DNA of 6,047 bases from an uncultured Pseudomonas sp. (GTDB taxonomy: Bacteria > Pseudomonadota > Gammaproteobacteria > Pseudomonadales > Pseudomonadaceae), in the NCBI GenBank assembly GCA_937863915.1, contig CALMID010000164.1, positions 1-6,047 on the forward strand, read 5' to 3'. Below, piece after piece: positions 1 through 5,929 of the stretch. How positions within the stretch are numbered: position 1 is the stretch's first letter; each line of letters starts with the position of its first letter. A program made the position numbers and the translations under genes. The notes under the pieces are model-generated. The model made no database searches. It saw only the letters and a program-made list of their open reading frames with translations, and was not told the origin of the DNA.

Positions 1-49
1 GGAGCAGGTGCCGGAGAGCTGGAAACCCTATCTGCCGGTTGCCGCCTGA
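1..49 (+). CDS. C-terminal end of an unidentified protein (partial)
   Basis: An open frame enters from the left edge and reads EQVPESWKPYLPVAA before a TGA at 47-49. Only 15 residues are visible, so no family can be assigned. The codons used (GTG, CCG, CTG, GCC) suit a GC-rich pseudomonad gene. The stop lies 3 bases from the stop of the convergent GGDEF gene, which is the spacing expected of two tail-to-tail genes with no separate terminator. The alternative is that this is chance open frame in intergenic DNA; the left flank would settle it. Confidence 0.55.
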   Translation, partial: EQVPESWKPYLPVAA

Positions 50-52
50 GCC

Positions 53-1819
53 TTAGCCAGCGGCGCGGATGATGCGATTGCGGCCGCTGCCCTTGGCTTG
101 ATAGAGCGCCTGATCGGCACGCTCGAAGGCCTGCTCCAGGCTGTCACCGCTGGCAAACCCGGTCAGCCCGCCCGAGAGGGTGATGACCAGACGCTCGCCC
201 TTGAAGTGGAACGGACAGGCTTCGATGGCCGCGCGCAGGGTTTCCAGCAACTGCTCCGCGCCTTCCAGGGGCGTAGCGGGCAGCAGCACGACGAATTCCT
301 CGCCACCGAAACGGGCAATGAAGTCGGTCTTGCGCAGGCGCTTGGCCAGCTCCTGCGCGATGATTTTCAGCACCCGATCGCCGGCCAGGTGGCCGTAGTT
401 ATCGTTGATGCGCTTGAACAGATCGACGTCCAGCACCGCCAGTTGCAACTCGCCGCCATAACGCTGCCAGCGTGCAACCTCCAGCGCCGCCCGCTCGTTC
501 CAGGCCGCACGGTTGGGCAGGCCGGTCAGCGGGTCGACCAGGGCTTTCTGGCGCTGCTCCTCGATGCTGTCGCGGAAGCTCTGCGCTTCCTGCTCCATCT
601 CGTTGACCCGCGCCACCAGCGTCTGCAGGCGATCGACCATCTCCTGCTCGCGACTGTCACGCTGCTCCTGGAAGGCGCTGACCGTACTCAGCAGCCCCTC
701 CAGACGACTGTCCACGGTACGTTTGAGGGTCTCCAGATCGGTCGCTTCCTGCACACTGGTCTGCAGACCGCTGACCTGCTGGCGTAGCTCGTCGCCAAAG
801 GCCTTGGCGCTGTCCAGCGACTCTTGGTAACCGGTGTGGGTTTCACTGATGCTGCCGATGAAGGCAGCCAGGCGCTCGTTGAGCTGCTTGAGGTAATGCG
901 CGAATTCCTTCTGCCCGCTGTTGCTGGCCGCCAGCACCAGCACGGCAAGGTCATCCAGTACGGGCACCAGCTCGTACCAGTTGAGCCTGGCCTGCAGGCG
1001 CTCGCGCAGCTGATCGCCCTGCTCGGTATGGGTAGGCGGCAACTCCAGCTCACCGAGCAGGCTGAGCAGGCTGACGGCAATATGCTCGGCCACCTGGCTA
1101 TAGCCGGGCTCATCGGCCACCGGCAGGGCATATTCATCACCCTCCACAATTACCGGCGCCGCTTCTGTTGCCGGCGCCGCCATCGACTCAGTCAGCGGCG
1201 CGGCCGGCTCGGACAGTGCATCCTCTGTCCGAGTCTCGGTCACAGCCGTTGCATCATCCCGTGCCGGCGCATTCGGCGCAGCGGTTGTCTCGCCGGATTC
1301 ACCGCGCCCGCCAAACAGGCGCTGCAACAGACCCGGTCGCTCGCTCTCGGGATGCCCCAGCACGGTCAGGGCCTGCTGCTGCAGACGGCTCAGTTCACCC
1401 AGCAGCGCCGGCAACTCGCGCGGATTACCGGCGCGCTCCTCGATCTGCTTGCTGAACTTCTTCAGCGGTTTGCGCACTTCGCCCGGCAACTCCAGCTTCA
1501 GCAACTGCTGGGTCAGCCCCTCGATGGCATTGGCGTTCTGCTCGACACGCTCCTGGCGGCGCTGTTCGGAGTCGAGCACGGCCTTTTCCAGCCGCGGAAT
1601 CAGTGCCGCCAGCGCGACATCGATATCGTCGCGACGGAGGATTTCACGCAGCTCGACCATGCACTGGTCCACCGCCTTGTCCACGCCTTCAGCTGCCAGC
1701 GAGCTGCGCACCAGGCCGCGGCGCAGCAGATCGAGGCGGGCATCCCAGCGCCGCTCGAGCTTTTCCTGCTGTTCCAGGCTTTCCAGGTACTTGGCTTTCC
1801 AGCGTTGCTCGTCGCTCAT
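53..1819 (-). CDS. dgcP: Diguanylate cyclase with C-terminal GGDEF domain, DgcP-like
   Basis: Predicted to condense two GTP into cyclic di-GMP in the cytoplasm. The protein has 588 residues. The N-terminal part (about 1-165) is charged and helical, with likely coiled coil. Residues about 171-235 are a low-complexity Ala/Pro/Glu/Thr linker, 240-425 are again helical (long coiled coil about 340-425), and the GGDEF domain spans about 426-585. The domain has DPLTGLPNR at 429-437, metal-site aspartates in [10 protein letters not shown] around 463-472, the active-site loop GGEEF at 505-509, and an intact RxxD inhibitory site (R496, D499) five residues before it. No signal peptide or membrane segment is seen. 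ATG at 1819 is chosen because GGAG lies 7 bases upstream and the protein then begins [10 protein letters not shown]; a longer in-frame extension to 1942 overlaps the upstream gene and looks non-coding. It is the third gene of the dsbA operon, 19 bases after the preceding stop. In P. aeruginosa the dsbA-linked cyclase is DgcP, reported as polar and biofilm-promoting; the symbol rests on synteny and domain layout. Confidence 0.88.
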   Translation of the reverse strand: MSDEQRWKAKYLESLEQQEKLERRWDARLDLLRRGLVRSSLAAEGVDKAVDQCMVELREILRRDDIDVALAALIPRLEKAVLDSEQRRQERVEQNANAIEGLTQQLLKLELPGEVRKPLKKFSKQIEERAGNPRELPALLGELSRLQQQALTVLGHPESERPGLLQRLFGGRGESGETTAAPNAPARDDATAVTETRTEDALSEPAAPLTESMAAPATEAAPVIVEGDEYALPVADEPGYSQVAEHIAVSLLSLLGELELPPTHTEQGDQLRERLQARLNWYELVPVLDDLAVLVLAASNSGQKEFAHYLKQLNERLAAFIGSISETHTGYQESLDSAKAFGDELRQQVSGLQTSVQEATDLETLKRTVDSRLEGLLSTVSAFQEQRDSREQEMVDRLQTLVARVNEMEQEAQSFRDSIEEQRQKALVDPLTGLPNRAAWNERAALEVARWQRYGGELQLAVLDVDLFKRINDNYGHLAGDRVLKIIAQELAKRLRKTDFIARFGGEEFVVLLPATPLEGAEQLLETLRAAIEACPFHFKGERLVITLSGGLTGFASGDSLEQAFERADQALYQAKGSGRNRIIRAAG

Positions 1820-1838
1820 ACCGCCACTCCGCGCTATC

Positions 1839-2696
1839 TCAGCCCTTGAGCATAGTCGGCAAGCACTCGACCAGGCCAGTCGGCAGACGGATATCCACGG
1901 CCACGGGCAGGTGGTCGGAGATCGCCTGATCGAGCACTTCAACCCGCTCCAGGGTCAGGCCGGCGCTGAGCAGGATGTGATCGAGGCAGCGCTGCGGCTG
2001 CCAGCTGGGAAAGGTCGCCTCAACCTGCGGAGCGATCAGGCCGAGTTCGCGCAGCGGCGAATGCTCCAGCAGGTCTGCGGCGTGGGTATTCATGTCGCCC
2101 ATCAGCACCAGATGCCGGTAATCCTGCAACTGCTCGCGGATATAGGCCAGCTGCCGGGTGCGCGTGCGCGCGCCAAGAGCCAGGTGCATGACCACCACCA
2201 CCAGCGCCTCGGGACCTTCGCCGAAACGCACGAAGATCGCCCCGCGACCGCGCGGGCCAGGCAATGGATGGTCTTCCAGAACGGTCGGGCAGAGGCGGCT
2301 GAGCACCCCATTGCTGTGCTGGGCCAGACGGCCGAGGTTGCGGTTGAGCTGCTGATACCAGTAGGGAAAGTCACCGAGCTGGGCCAGGTGCTCGACCTGG
2401 TTAATGTAGCCGGAGCGCAGGCTGCCGCCGTCGGCTTCCTGCAGGGCCACCAGGTCGAAGCCCTGCAGCAGCGCGCCGATGCGTTGCAGGTTGCCGGCAC
2501 GTCCGGCATGCGGCAGCAGGTGCTGCCAGCTGCGGGTCAGGTAATGGTGATAGCGCTGAGTGCTGATCCCCACCTGGATATTGAAGCTGAGCAGGCGCAA
2601 GCGCCCATCCGCGGGCAGCTCGCCACCACGCCAGCCCGAATTGACCTGTGTCTGACAGGTTCCGGCCTGGCGCGGCGACGACCAGCGACGCAGCAT
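1839..2696 (-). CDS. Endonuclease/exonuclease/phosphatase-fold protein
   Basis: The 285-residue protein has the full motif set of the EEP (DNase I/APE1-like) superfamily of Mg-dependent phosphodiesterases. These are Asn39 in LLSFNIQ, Glu87 in [10 protein letters not shown], His171 in MHLALGAR, Asp201 and Asn203 in LMGDMNTHA, Asp239-His240 in LDHILL, and Asp261-His262 in ISDHLPV. In the family these bind metal and activate water, so it is probably catalytic. The substrate (DNA, phospholipid, inositol phosphate or another phosphodiester) cannot be told from sequence. No signal peptide is visible, so a cytoplasmic location is likely. The start at 2696 lies only 6 bases after the dsbA stop and has no recognisable Shine-Dalgarno, suggesting translational coupling to dsbA. 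It sits between dsbA and dgcP, the position of PA5488 in P. aeruginosa. No gene symbol is established to my knowledge. Confidence 0.88.
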   Translation of the reverse strand: MLRRWSSPRQAGTCQTQVNSGWRGGELPADGRLRLLSFNIQVGISTQRYHHYLTRSWQHLLPHAGRAGNLQRIGALLQGFDLVALQEADGGSLRSGYINQVEHLAQLGDFPYWYQQLNRNLGRLAQHSNGVLSRLCPTVLEDHPLPGPRGRGAIFVRFGEGPEALVVVVMHLALGARTRTRQLAYIREQLQDYRHLVLMGDMNTHAADLLEHSPLRELGLIAPQVEATFPSWQPQRCLDHILLSAGLTLERVEVLDQAISDHLPVAVDIRLPTGLVECLPTMLKG

Positions 2697-2702
2697 GGCG
2701 GC

Positions 2703-3332
2703 TTACTGCGCTGCGCGTTCCTTGGCGATCAGGTGATCGGCCACTTCCAGGGCCTTCTCCGGGCCGCCCGAGGAGCCGATGTCGAAGCGGTATTTGCCGT
2801 TGACGATCAGCACCGGTACGCCGGTGATCTGGTAGGCCATGGCCAGCTTCTTGGCTTTCTCGACCTGGCCCTTCACGCCGAAGGAGTTGTAGGTCTTGAG
2901 GAACGCGTCCTTGTCCACGCCCTGGGTCGCCACGAAGTCGGCCATCTCTTCCGGGGTTGCCAGCTTCTTGCCTTCCTTGTGGATGGCATCGAATACGGCA
3001 GTGTGCACCTTGTGCTCGACCTTCATCGCCTCGAGGGTAATGAACATCTGCCCATGGACATCCCACAGACGGCCGAACATGGCCGGCACACGGACGAAGT
3101 TCACATCTTCCGGCAGCTTGTCGGCCCAGGGATTGAGGGTCGACTCGAACTGATAGCAATGCGGGCAGCCGTACCAGAACAGCTCCACCACTTCGATTTT
3201 GCCGGGCTTGGCCACCGGGACCGGGGTGGACAGTTCGACATATTGCTTGCCGGCTTCAATACCCTCGGCCTGAACAGCGGGGCTGAGCAGGGCAGTGGCG
3301 GCGAGCAGGGCAGAGAACATCAGGTTACGCAT
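2703..3332 (-). CDS. dsbA: Thiol:disulfide interchange protein DsbA
   Basis: Periplasmic dithiol oxidase that introduces disulfides into exported proteins and is reoxidised by DsbB. The precursor has 209 residues. Residues 1-22 are a Sec signal peptide with cleavage probably after AVQA. The thioredoxin-fold active site is C56-P-H-C59, the classical DsbA dipeptide, within LFWYGCPHCY. The cis-proline loop is GVP at 171-173, in ITGVPVLIVNG. The helical insertion typical of DsbA lies between these motifs, and the total length is normal for the family. ATG at 3332 is supported by AAGGAG six bases upstream and by the signal peptide; an in-frame extension upstream to 3407 would bury the signal and is rejected. 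It is first gene of the dsbA–EEP–dgcP operon, downstream of a strong terminator, so it needs its own promoter in 3333-3426. Confidence 0.97.
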   Translation of the reverse strand: MRNLMFSALLAATALLSPAVQAEGIEAGKQYVELSTPVPVAKPGKIEVVELFWYGCPHCYQFESTLNPWADKLPEDVNFVRVPAMFGRLWDVHGQMFITLEAMKVEHKVHTAVFDAIHKEGKKLATPEEMADFVATQGVDKDAFLKTYNSFGVKGQVEKAKKLAMAYQITGVPVLIVNGKYRFDIGSSGGPEKALEVADHLIAKERAAQ

Positions 3333-3426
3333 GCTTGACTCCTTGGCAGATGGTCCGCGACGCGGCGGCAGGGGTTCGACCGGCGACAGCGTGGCAGGTT
3401 CCGGCATTCTAGCCGGGGCACAAATG
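3333..3426 (-). promoter_or_regulatory. Probable dsbA promoter region
   Basis: This interval lies between the terminator after the c4 gene and the dsbA start, so it should hold the operon promoter. The best minus-strand -10 candidate is TAGAAT (plus strand ATTCTA at 3406-3411), five of six matches to TATAAT. No convincing TTGACA-like -35 lies 16-18 bases upstream, where the sequence runs into the terminator. The predicted leader would be about 65 bases. Position is supported by gene layout; the exact hexamer is a guess. Confidence 0.35.
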
Positions 3427-3453
3427 AAAAAGGGTGGCCGAAGCCACCCTTTT
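3427..3453 (-). terminator. Rho-independent terminator of the cytochrome operon
   Basis: Read on the minus strand, an 11-bp stem (AAAAGGGTGGC pairing with GCCACCCTTTT) closes a TTCG tetraloop and is followed by a run of five T. It lies 21 bases after the cytochrome c4 stop. UUCG loops on GC stems are unusually stable. The inverted A/T flanks mean the plus strand would also form hairpin plus T-run, so it could act in both directions, although no plus-strand gene ends here. Confidence 0.93.
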
Positions 3454-3474
3454 CCGCAACAACAGTCGCAGGGA

Positions 3475-4080
3475 TCAGTGCAGACCCTGGATGTAGCTGG
3501 AGATCGCCTGGATGTCCTTGTTGGACCGCTTGGCGGCTACCGAGCGCATCAGCCTGCTGTCGCCGTCGTTGGTACGGTTGCCTTCGCGGAAGTCGGTCAG
3601 CTGCTTGGCCACGTACTGGGCATGCTGGCCACCCAGCTGCGGGAAGCCGGCAGCGTCGTTGCCGGCACCGTTCGGCGAGTGGCAACCGGTACAGGCCGGC
3701 ATGCCTTCGGCCAGCTTGCCGCCGCGGAACAGCGCTTCACCAGCCTTGACCAGCGCCGGATCGGCAGCACCCACGCTCATGTTCTGGCTGGCGAAGTAGG
3801 CGGCGATGTCGGCCATGTCCTGCTCGCTCATGTTGGTCAGCAGACCGGTCATTTCCAGGATGTTGCGGTTGCCGCTCTTGATGTCGTTCATCTGCTTGAG
3901 CAGGTAACGCTCACCCTGGCCAGCCAGTTTCGGGAAGTTCGGCGCGGCGCTGTTGCCGTCCGCACCGTGGCAGGCACCACACATGGCGGCTTTGGCCTGG
4001 CCAGCTTTGGCATCGCCAGCGGCCTGAGCCATACCGGTGATACCCAGGGTCAACAGCAGAGTCACGAGTACTTTGTTCAT
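3475..4080 (-). CDS. cc4: Dihaem cytochrome c4
   Basis: Periplasmic two-domain c-type cytochrome that carries electrons from the bc1 complex or other donors to terminal oxidases. The precursor has 201 residues, with a signal peptide 1-20 (cleavage after AQA). The two haem sites are C34-GA-C37-H38 and C130-TG-C133-H134. Axial methionines are probably M77 (EMTGLL) and M178 (RLMRSVA). Two similar class I domains joined near residue 104 are the c4 signature, and the length is typical. The start is weakly supported by GGAT six bases before ATG, the same arrangement as in the adjacent half-length paralogue. It is last of three cytochrome genes and is followed by a strong terminator. PA5490 (cc4) of P. 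aeruginosa occupies the same position beside dsbA. Confidence 0.96.
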   Translation of the reverse strand: MNKVLVTLLLTLGITGMAQAAGDAKAGQAKAAMCGACHGADGNSAAPNFPKLAGQGERYLLKQMNDIKSGNRNILEMTGLLTNMSEQDMADIAAYFASQNMSVGAADPALVKAGEALFRGGKLAEGMPACTGCHSPNGAGNDAAGFPQLGGQHAQYVAKQLTDFREGNRTNDGDSRLMRSVAAKRSNKDIQAISSYIQGLH

Positions 4081-4121
4081 CAGCTAATCCAACTAACGGC
4101 TAAGAGTAATAGGGGGTCAGT

Positions 4122-4451
4122 TTAGTTGCTCATCGACCGGATGACGCTCACGTTCTGACTGGCATAGAAGGCGGCAATATCCGCCAAATCCTGGTCGCTC
4201 AACTTGTCGAGCAAACCGGTCATTTCCACCGTTTTGCGCTTGCCGCTCCGCATGTCGGTCAGCTGCTTGAGCAGGTAAGCCTCGCTCTGGCCGGCCAGCG
4301 TGGGGAAGGTCGGCGCAGAGGTTTCACCATCCGGGCCATGGCAGGCGGCACACACCGCCGTCTTGGCCAGACCGGCCTTTGCATCACCTTCGGCGTGAGC
4401 CACGCCGAAGGTGCCCAAGGTCAACAGCAGACTCACAAGCAGTTTGTTCAT
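4122..4451 (-). CDS. Single-domain monohaem cytochrome c, paralogue of the c4 N-terminal half
   Basis: An exported monohaem cytochrome of 109 residues. It has a signal peptide 1-20 (TLGTFGVAHA, cleavage after AHA), haem site C34-AA-C37-H38 and probable axial Met77 in VEMTGLL. By hand alignment, 68 of residues 1-103 match the first 103 residues of the neighbouring cytochrome c4 with no gaps (about 66%). It then ends with IRSMSN where c4 enters its second domain. Start: ATG at 4451 (MNKLLVS) is preferred over ATG at 4457 because it aligns with c4 and keeps the same GGAT-six bases-ATG spacing; the 4457 start (two extra residues) has GAGG nine bases upstream and cannot be excluded. It lies 40 bases after the c5 gene and 41 before c4. 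All key haem residues are intact, so it is probably functional. I do not recall an equivalent in the P. aeruginosa PAO1 locus. Its electron partners are unknown. Confidence 0.9.
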   Translation of the reverse strand: MNKLLVSLLLTLGTFGVAHAEGDAKAGLAKTAVCAACHGPDGETSAPTFPTLAGQSEAYLLKQLTDMRSGKRKTVEMTGLLDKLSDQDLADIAAFYASQNVSVIRSMSN

Positions 4452-4491
4452 CGGCATGATCCAGTCCCTCGGAAACCTGGGTTCGCGCGGA

Positions 4492-4782
4492 TTACTTGCT
4501 CATCCACTCAATGGTGGCCTTGTAATCCTCGGCGGTGCAATCCATGCACATGCCACGCGGCGGCATGGCATTGAAGCCATTGGTCACGTGCTGTACCAGA
4601 GTATCCATGCCCTGTTTCAGGCGCGGTTCCCAGGCAGCGGCGTCACCCTTCTTCGGCGCCATCGGCAGTTGACCGTTATGGCAAACGCCACAGGCACGGT
4701 TGAATACCGCTTCCGGGTCCTGAGCGGCCTGAACACCAGCGGACAGCACAAGCATGCTTGCAGCGAGAAGCAATTTCTTCAT
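4492..4782 (-). CDS. Cytochrome c5 family monohaem protein
   Basis: A small exported c-type cytochrome of 96 residues, about 77 when mature. The signal peptide is 1-19 (cleavage after VQA). The haem motif is C31-GV-C34-H35, with likely axial ligand Met73 in NAMPPRG. C79 and C82 (CMDC) match the extra disulfide-forming pair characteristic of cytochrome c5, close to where DsbA chemistry would be needed. The family acts as a periplasmic electron shuttle, sometimes membrane-associated; the partner here is not visible. The start has GAGG seven bases upstream. It is first gene of the three-cytochrome operon, divergent from engB, matching PA5491 of P. aeruginosa in position. Confidence 0.93.
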   Translation of the reverse strand: MKKLLLAASMLVLSAGVQAAQDPEAVFNRACGVCHNGQLPMAPKKGDAAAWEPRLKQGMDTLVQHVTNGFNAMPPRGMCMDCTAEDYKATIEWMSK

Positions 4783-4898
4783 GGTGAAACCTCATCAGAG
4801 AGGAAGGGAACGTTCCGCCATTCTAGTCGAGCGGGCTATCTACATCGTTCCCGTGGACACTCAACCCTGCGGGATAAAGCGCACACTAAATCTGCGGC

Positions 4899-4904
4899 AT
4901 TATA
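4899..4904 (-). promoter_or_regulatory. Candidate -10 box for the cytochrome operon
   Basis: Minus-strand TATAAT is an exact match to the sigma-70 -10 consensus. Seventeen bases upstream the hexamer TTTCCG (plus-strand 4922-4927) matches TTGACA at only three positions, so activator help or a weak -35 is possible. The leader would be about 110 bases. A second candidate, TAGAAT at 4820-4825, would give a leader of roughly 30 bases but has no -35. Confidence 0.5.
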
Positions 4905-4908
4905 TACT
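4903..4908 (+). promoter_or_regulatory. Candidate -10 box for engB
   Basis: TATACT matches the -10 consensus at five of six positions and lies 64 bases before the engB ATG. No good -35 is present 16-18 bases upstream. It overlaps the opposing TATAAT by two bases, so the two directions may compete for polymerase. Confidence 0.35.
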
Positions 4909-4971
4909 GGCGGGACATAAACGGAAACGAAACCGCCCCCTGCGACTGCGTGTCGCACCAGTGGAAACCCC

Positions 4972-5628
4972 ATGTCCCCGAAGAATCCGATTCTCGGCCT
5001 GTGCCAACAGGCCCGCTTTCTCATCAGTGCCGCCAAGGTCGATCAGTGCCCGCCCGACGAGGGCTATGAAGTGGCCTTTGCCGGTCGCTCCAACGCCGGC
5101 AAATCCAGTGCACTGAATACCCTGACCCACGCCAGCCTGGCGCGCACCTCGAAGACCCCGGGGCGCACCCAGCTGCTCAACTTCTTTACCCTCGATGAAG
5201 AGCGGCGCTTGGTCGACCTGCCGGGCTACGGCTACGCCAAGGTGCCGATTCCGCTCAAGCAGCACTGGCAACGCCACCTGGAAGCCTACCTGGGCAGTCG
5301 CGAAAGTCTGGTCGGCCTGGTGCTGATGATGGACATCCGCCACCCGCTGACCGACTTCGACCGCCTGATGCTCGACTGGGCCCAGGTCAGTCGCCTGCCG
5401 GTGCACGTCCTGCTGACCAAGGCCGACAAGCTGGCCTATGGCGCCGCCAAGAACGCCCTGCTCAAGGTCCGCCAGGAAGTGCATCAGGGCTGGGGCGATG
5501 TCGCCAGCCTGCAGCTGTTCTCGGCACCCAAGCGCCTCGGCGTGGAGGAAGCCCAGCAGGTACTGGCCAGCTGGATGGGCCTGCTGGATGAGAAAGACGA
5601 GAGTAACGAGGAGAGCGAGGAGGCCTGA
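4972..5628 (+). CDS. engB: Ribosome-biogenesis GTPase EngB (YihA/YsxC family)
   Basis: Cytoplasmic GTPase needed for assembly of the large ribosomal subunit and usually important for growth. The 218-residue protein shows the TRAFAC GTPase motifs in order: P-loop GRSNAGKSS at 38-46, the G2 threonine region KTPGRTQ at 61-67, G3 DLPGYG at 82-87, G4 TKAD at 149-152, and a G5-like SAPK at 184-187. YGYAKVP after G3 is typical of EngB. The C-terminus is a short acidic tail ([13 protein letters not shown]). The ATG has only a weak GGA upstream, but the protein start [12 protein letters not shown] agrees with pseudomonad EngB sequences as I know them. It is a single gene, divergent from the cytochrome operon and convergent with the sRNA and polA. 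Confidence 0.97.
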   Translation: MSPKNPILGLCQQARFLISAAKVDQCPPDEGYEVAFAGRSNAGKSSALNTLTHASLARTSKTPGRTQLLNFFTLDEERRLVDLPGYGYAKVPIPLKQHWQRHLEAYLGSRESLVGLVLMMDIRHPLTDFDRLMLDWAQVSRLPVHVLLTKADKLAYGAAKNALLKVRQEVHQGWGDVASLQLFSAPKRLGVEEAQQVLASWMGLLDEKDESNEESEEA

Positions 5629-5641
5629 AGCGGCCAAATCG

Positions 5642-5659
5642 CGGGCCCGAGAGGGCCCG
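5642..5659 (+). terminator. GC hairpin at the engB 3' end
   Basis: A 7-bp perfect stem (CGGGCCC with GGGCCCG) closes a GAGA loop of the GNRA type, starting 14 bases after the engB stop. There is no T-run, only GTTT a few bases later, so it is either a weak terminator or a 3'-end stabilising hairpin after Rho-dependent termination. Confidence 0.5.
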
Positions 5660-5676
5660 GCAGGTTTGCTGCAGAC

Positions 5677-5720
5677 AAAAAAAACCCCGAGCTTCGGATG
5701 GGGAGGGAGAAGTTCGGGGT
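5677..5720 (-). terminator. Rho-independent terminator of the ErsA-like sRNA
   Basis: On the minus strand ACCCCGA pairs with TCGGGGT. After one A·C mismatch, CTTC pairs with GAAG, leaving a 13-base C/U-rich loop. Eight consecutive T follow (plus-strand A at 5677-5684), including the base that pairs with the outer A. The long U-tail is also the usual Hfq-binding end of an sRNA. Confidence 0.93.
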
Positions 5721-5806
5721 CTAACTCCGGACCTGATGAGTGGGTCCAGATTCTGCCAACACAATGAGCACAAACTCAGGAGCAATGAAGGTTTCACCAA
5801 CCATTC
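5677..5806 (-). ncRNA. ersA: ErsA-like (Spot 42 position) regulatory small RNA
   Basis: In Pseudomonas the polA–engB gap carries ErsA, an Hfq-associated sRNA of about 132 nt made from an AlgU promoter; it acts on algC and oprD mRNAs in envelope-stress and biofilm control. E. coli has Spot 42 at the same place. Here a near-consensus AlgU promoter and a strong terminator on the minus strand bracket about 130 bases, matching that size. Predicted structure: a small 5' hairpin (GGTT with AACC), a central 8-bp hairpin (TCTGGACC with GGTCCGGA, plus-strand 5726-5750), then the terminator hairpin, whose 13-base loop is C/U-rich (TCCCTCCCCATCC) and resembles an anti-Shine-Dalgarno seed. The 5' end is inferred from the promoter, to within a few bases. 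The identification rests on synteny, promoter type and length, not on alignment. Confidence 0.85.
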
Positions 5807-5812
5807 ACGTAC

Positions 5813-5840
5813 TCTGACCCAGTGTTCAGAAAGATAGTTC
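5813..5840 (-). promoter_or_regulatory. AlgU (sigma-22/sigma-E type) promoter of the sRNA
   Basis: On the minus strand GAACTA (plus-strand 5835-5840) is followed after exactly 17 bases by TCAGA (5813-5817). The AlgU consensus is GAACTT, 16-17 bases, TCTGA or close variants, so -35 matches at five of six and -10 at four of five. Transcription would start near 5805, giving an RNA of about 130 nt to the terminator. This predicts induction by envelope stress. Confidence 0.8.
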
Positions 5841-5894
5841 CGCTGGCAGAAAATCTCTTTGCGATAACCACGTAACCACTTATTACCGAAGACG

Positions 5895-5919
5895 TCTGAC
5901 CGACCGGAAGTCGGCCAGA
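5895..5919 (-). terminator. Hairpin just after polA
   Basis: A 10-bp stem (minus-strand TCTGGCCGAC with GTCGGTCAGA, one G·T pair) with a 5-base loop begins 11 bases after the polA stop. No T-run follows, so it is a weak or Rho-assisted terminator or a 3'-end stabiliser. It separates polA from the sRNA promoter about 55 bases further on. Confidence 0.5.
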
Positions 5920-5929
5920 CCCTGACGTA

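Larger units (their letters stand above)
4783..4971. promoter_or_regulatory. Divergent promoter region, cytochrome operon / engB
   Basis: A 189-base intergenic stretch between head-to-head genes, clearly richer in A/T near 4883-4930 than its surroundings. It must hold the promoters for both directions. It also contains a perfect 10-bp palindrome, GGAACGTTCC at 4807-4816, inside the cytochrome leader. I found no FNR/Anr-type TTGAT-N4-ATCAA box. Confidence 0.75.

Noticed and set aside
824..1849. Plus-strand open frame of 341 codons opposite dgcP
   Set aside because: Gln/Leu/His-rich antisense shadow of a coiled-coil gene, with no ribosome site or domain evidence.
1820..1942. N-terminal extension of the GGDEF protein by 41 residues
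   Set aside because: It overlaps the end of the EEP gene and gives a Cys/Trp/Arg-rich stretch typical of out-of-frame translation. The ATG at 1819 has its own GGAG.
1449..3338. Plus-strand open frame of 629 codons across three minus-strand genes
   Set aside because: It runs antisense through dgcP, the EEP gene and dsbA, all of which have clear family motifs. Its translation has no recognisable domain, and long antisense frames are common in GC-rich DNA.
3333..3407. N-terminal extension of DsbA by 25 residues
   Set aside because: It would bury a clear signal peptide, and ATG 3332 has an excellent AAGGAG six bases upstream.
4900..5637. Minus-strand open frame of 245 codons opposite engB
   Set aside because: It is a mirror of engB, whose GTPase motifs are unambiguous; its product resembles no family I know.
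5684..5720. The same hairpin as a plus-strand engB terminator
   Set aside because: The stem also forms on the plus strand, but it is followed by TCTAACTCC with no T-run, whereas the minus strand has eight T. It is best assigned to the sRNA.
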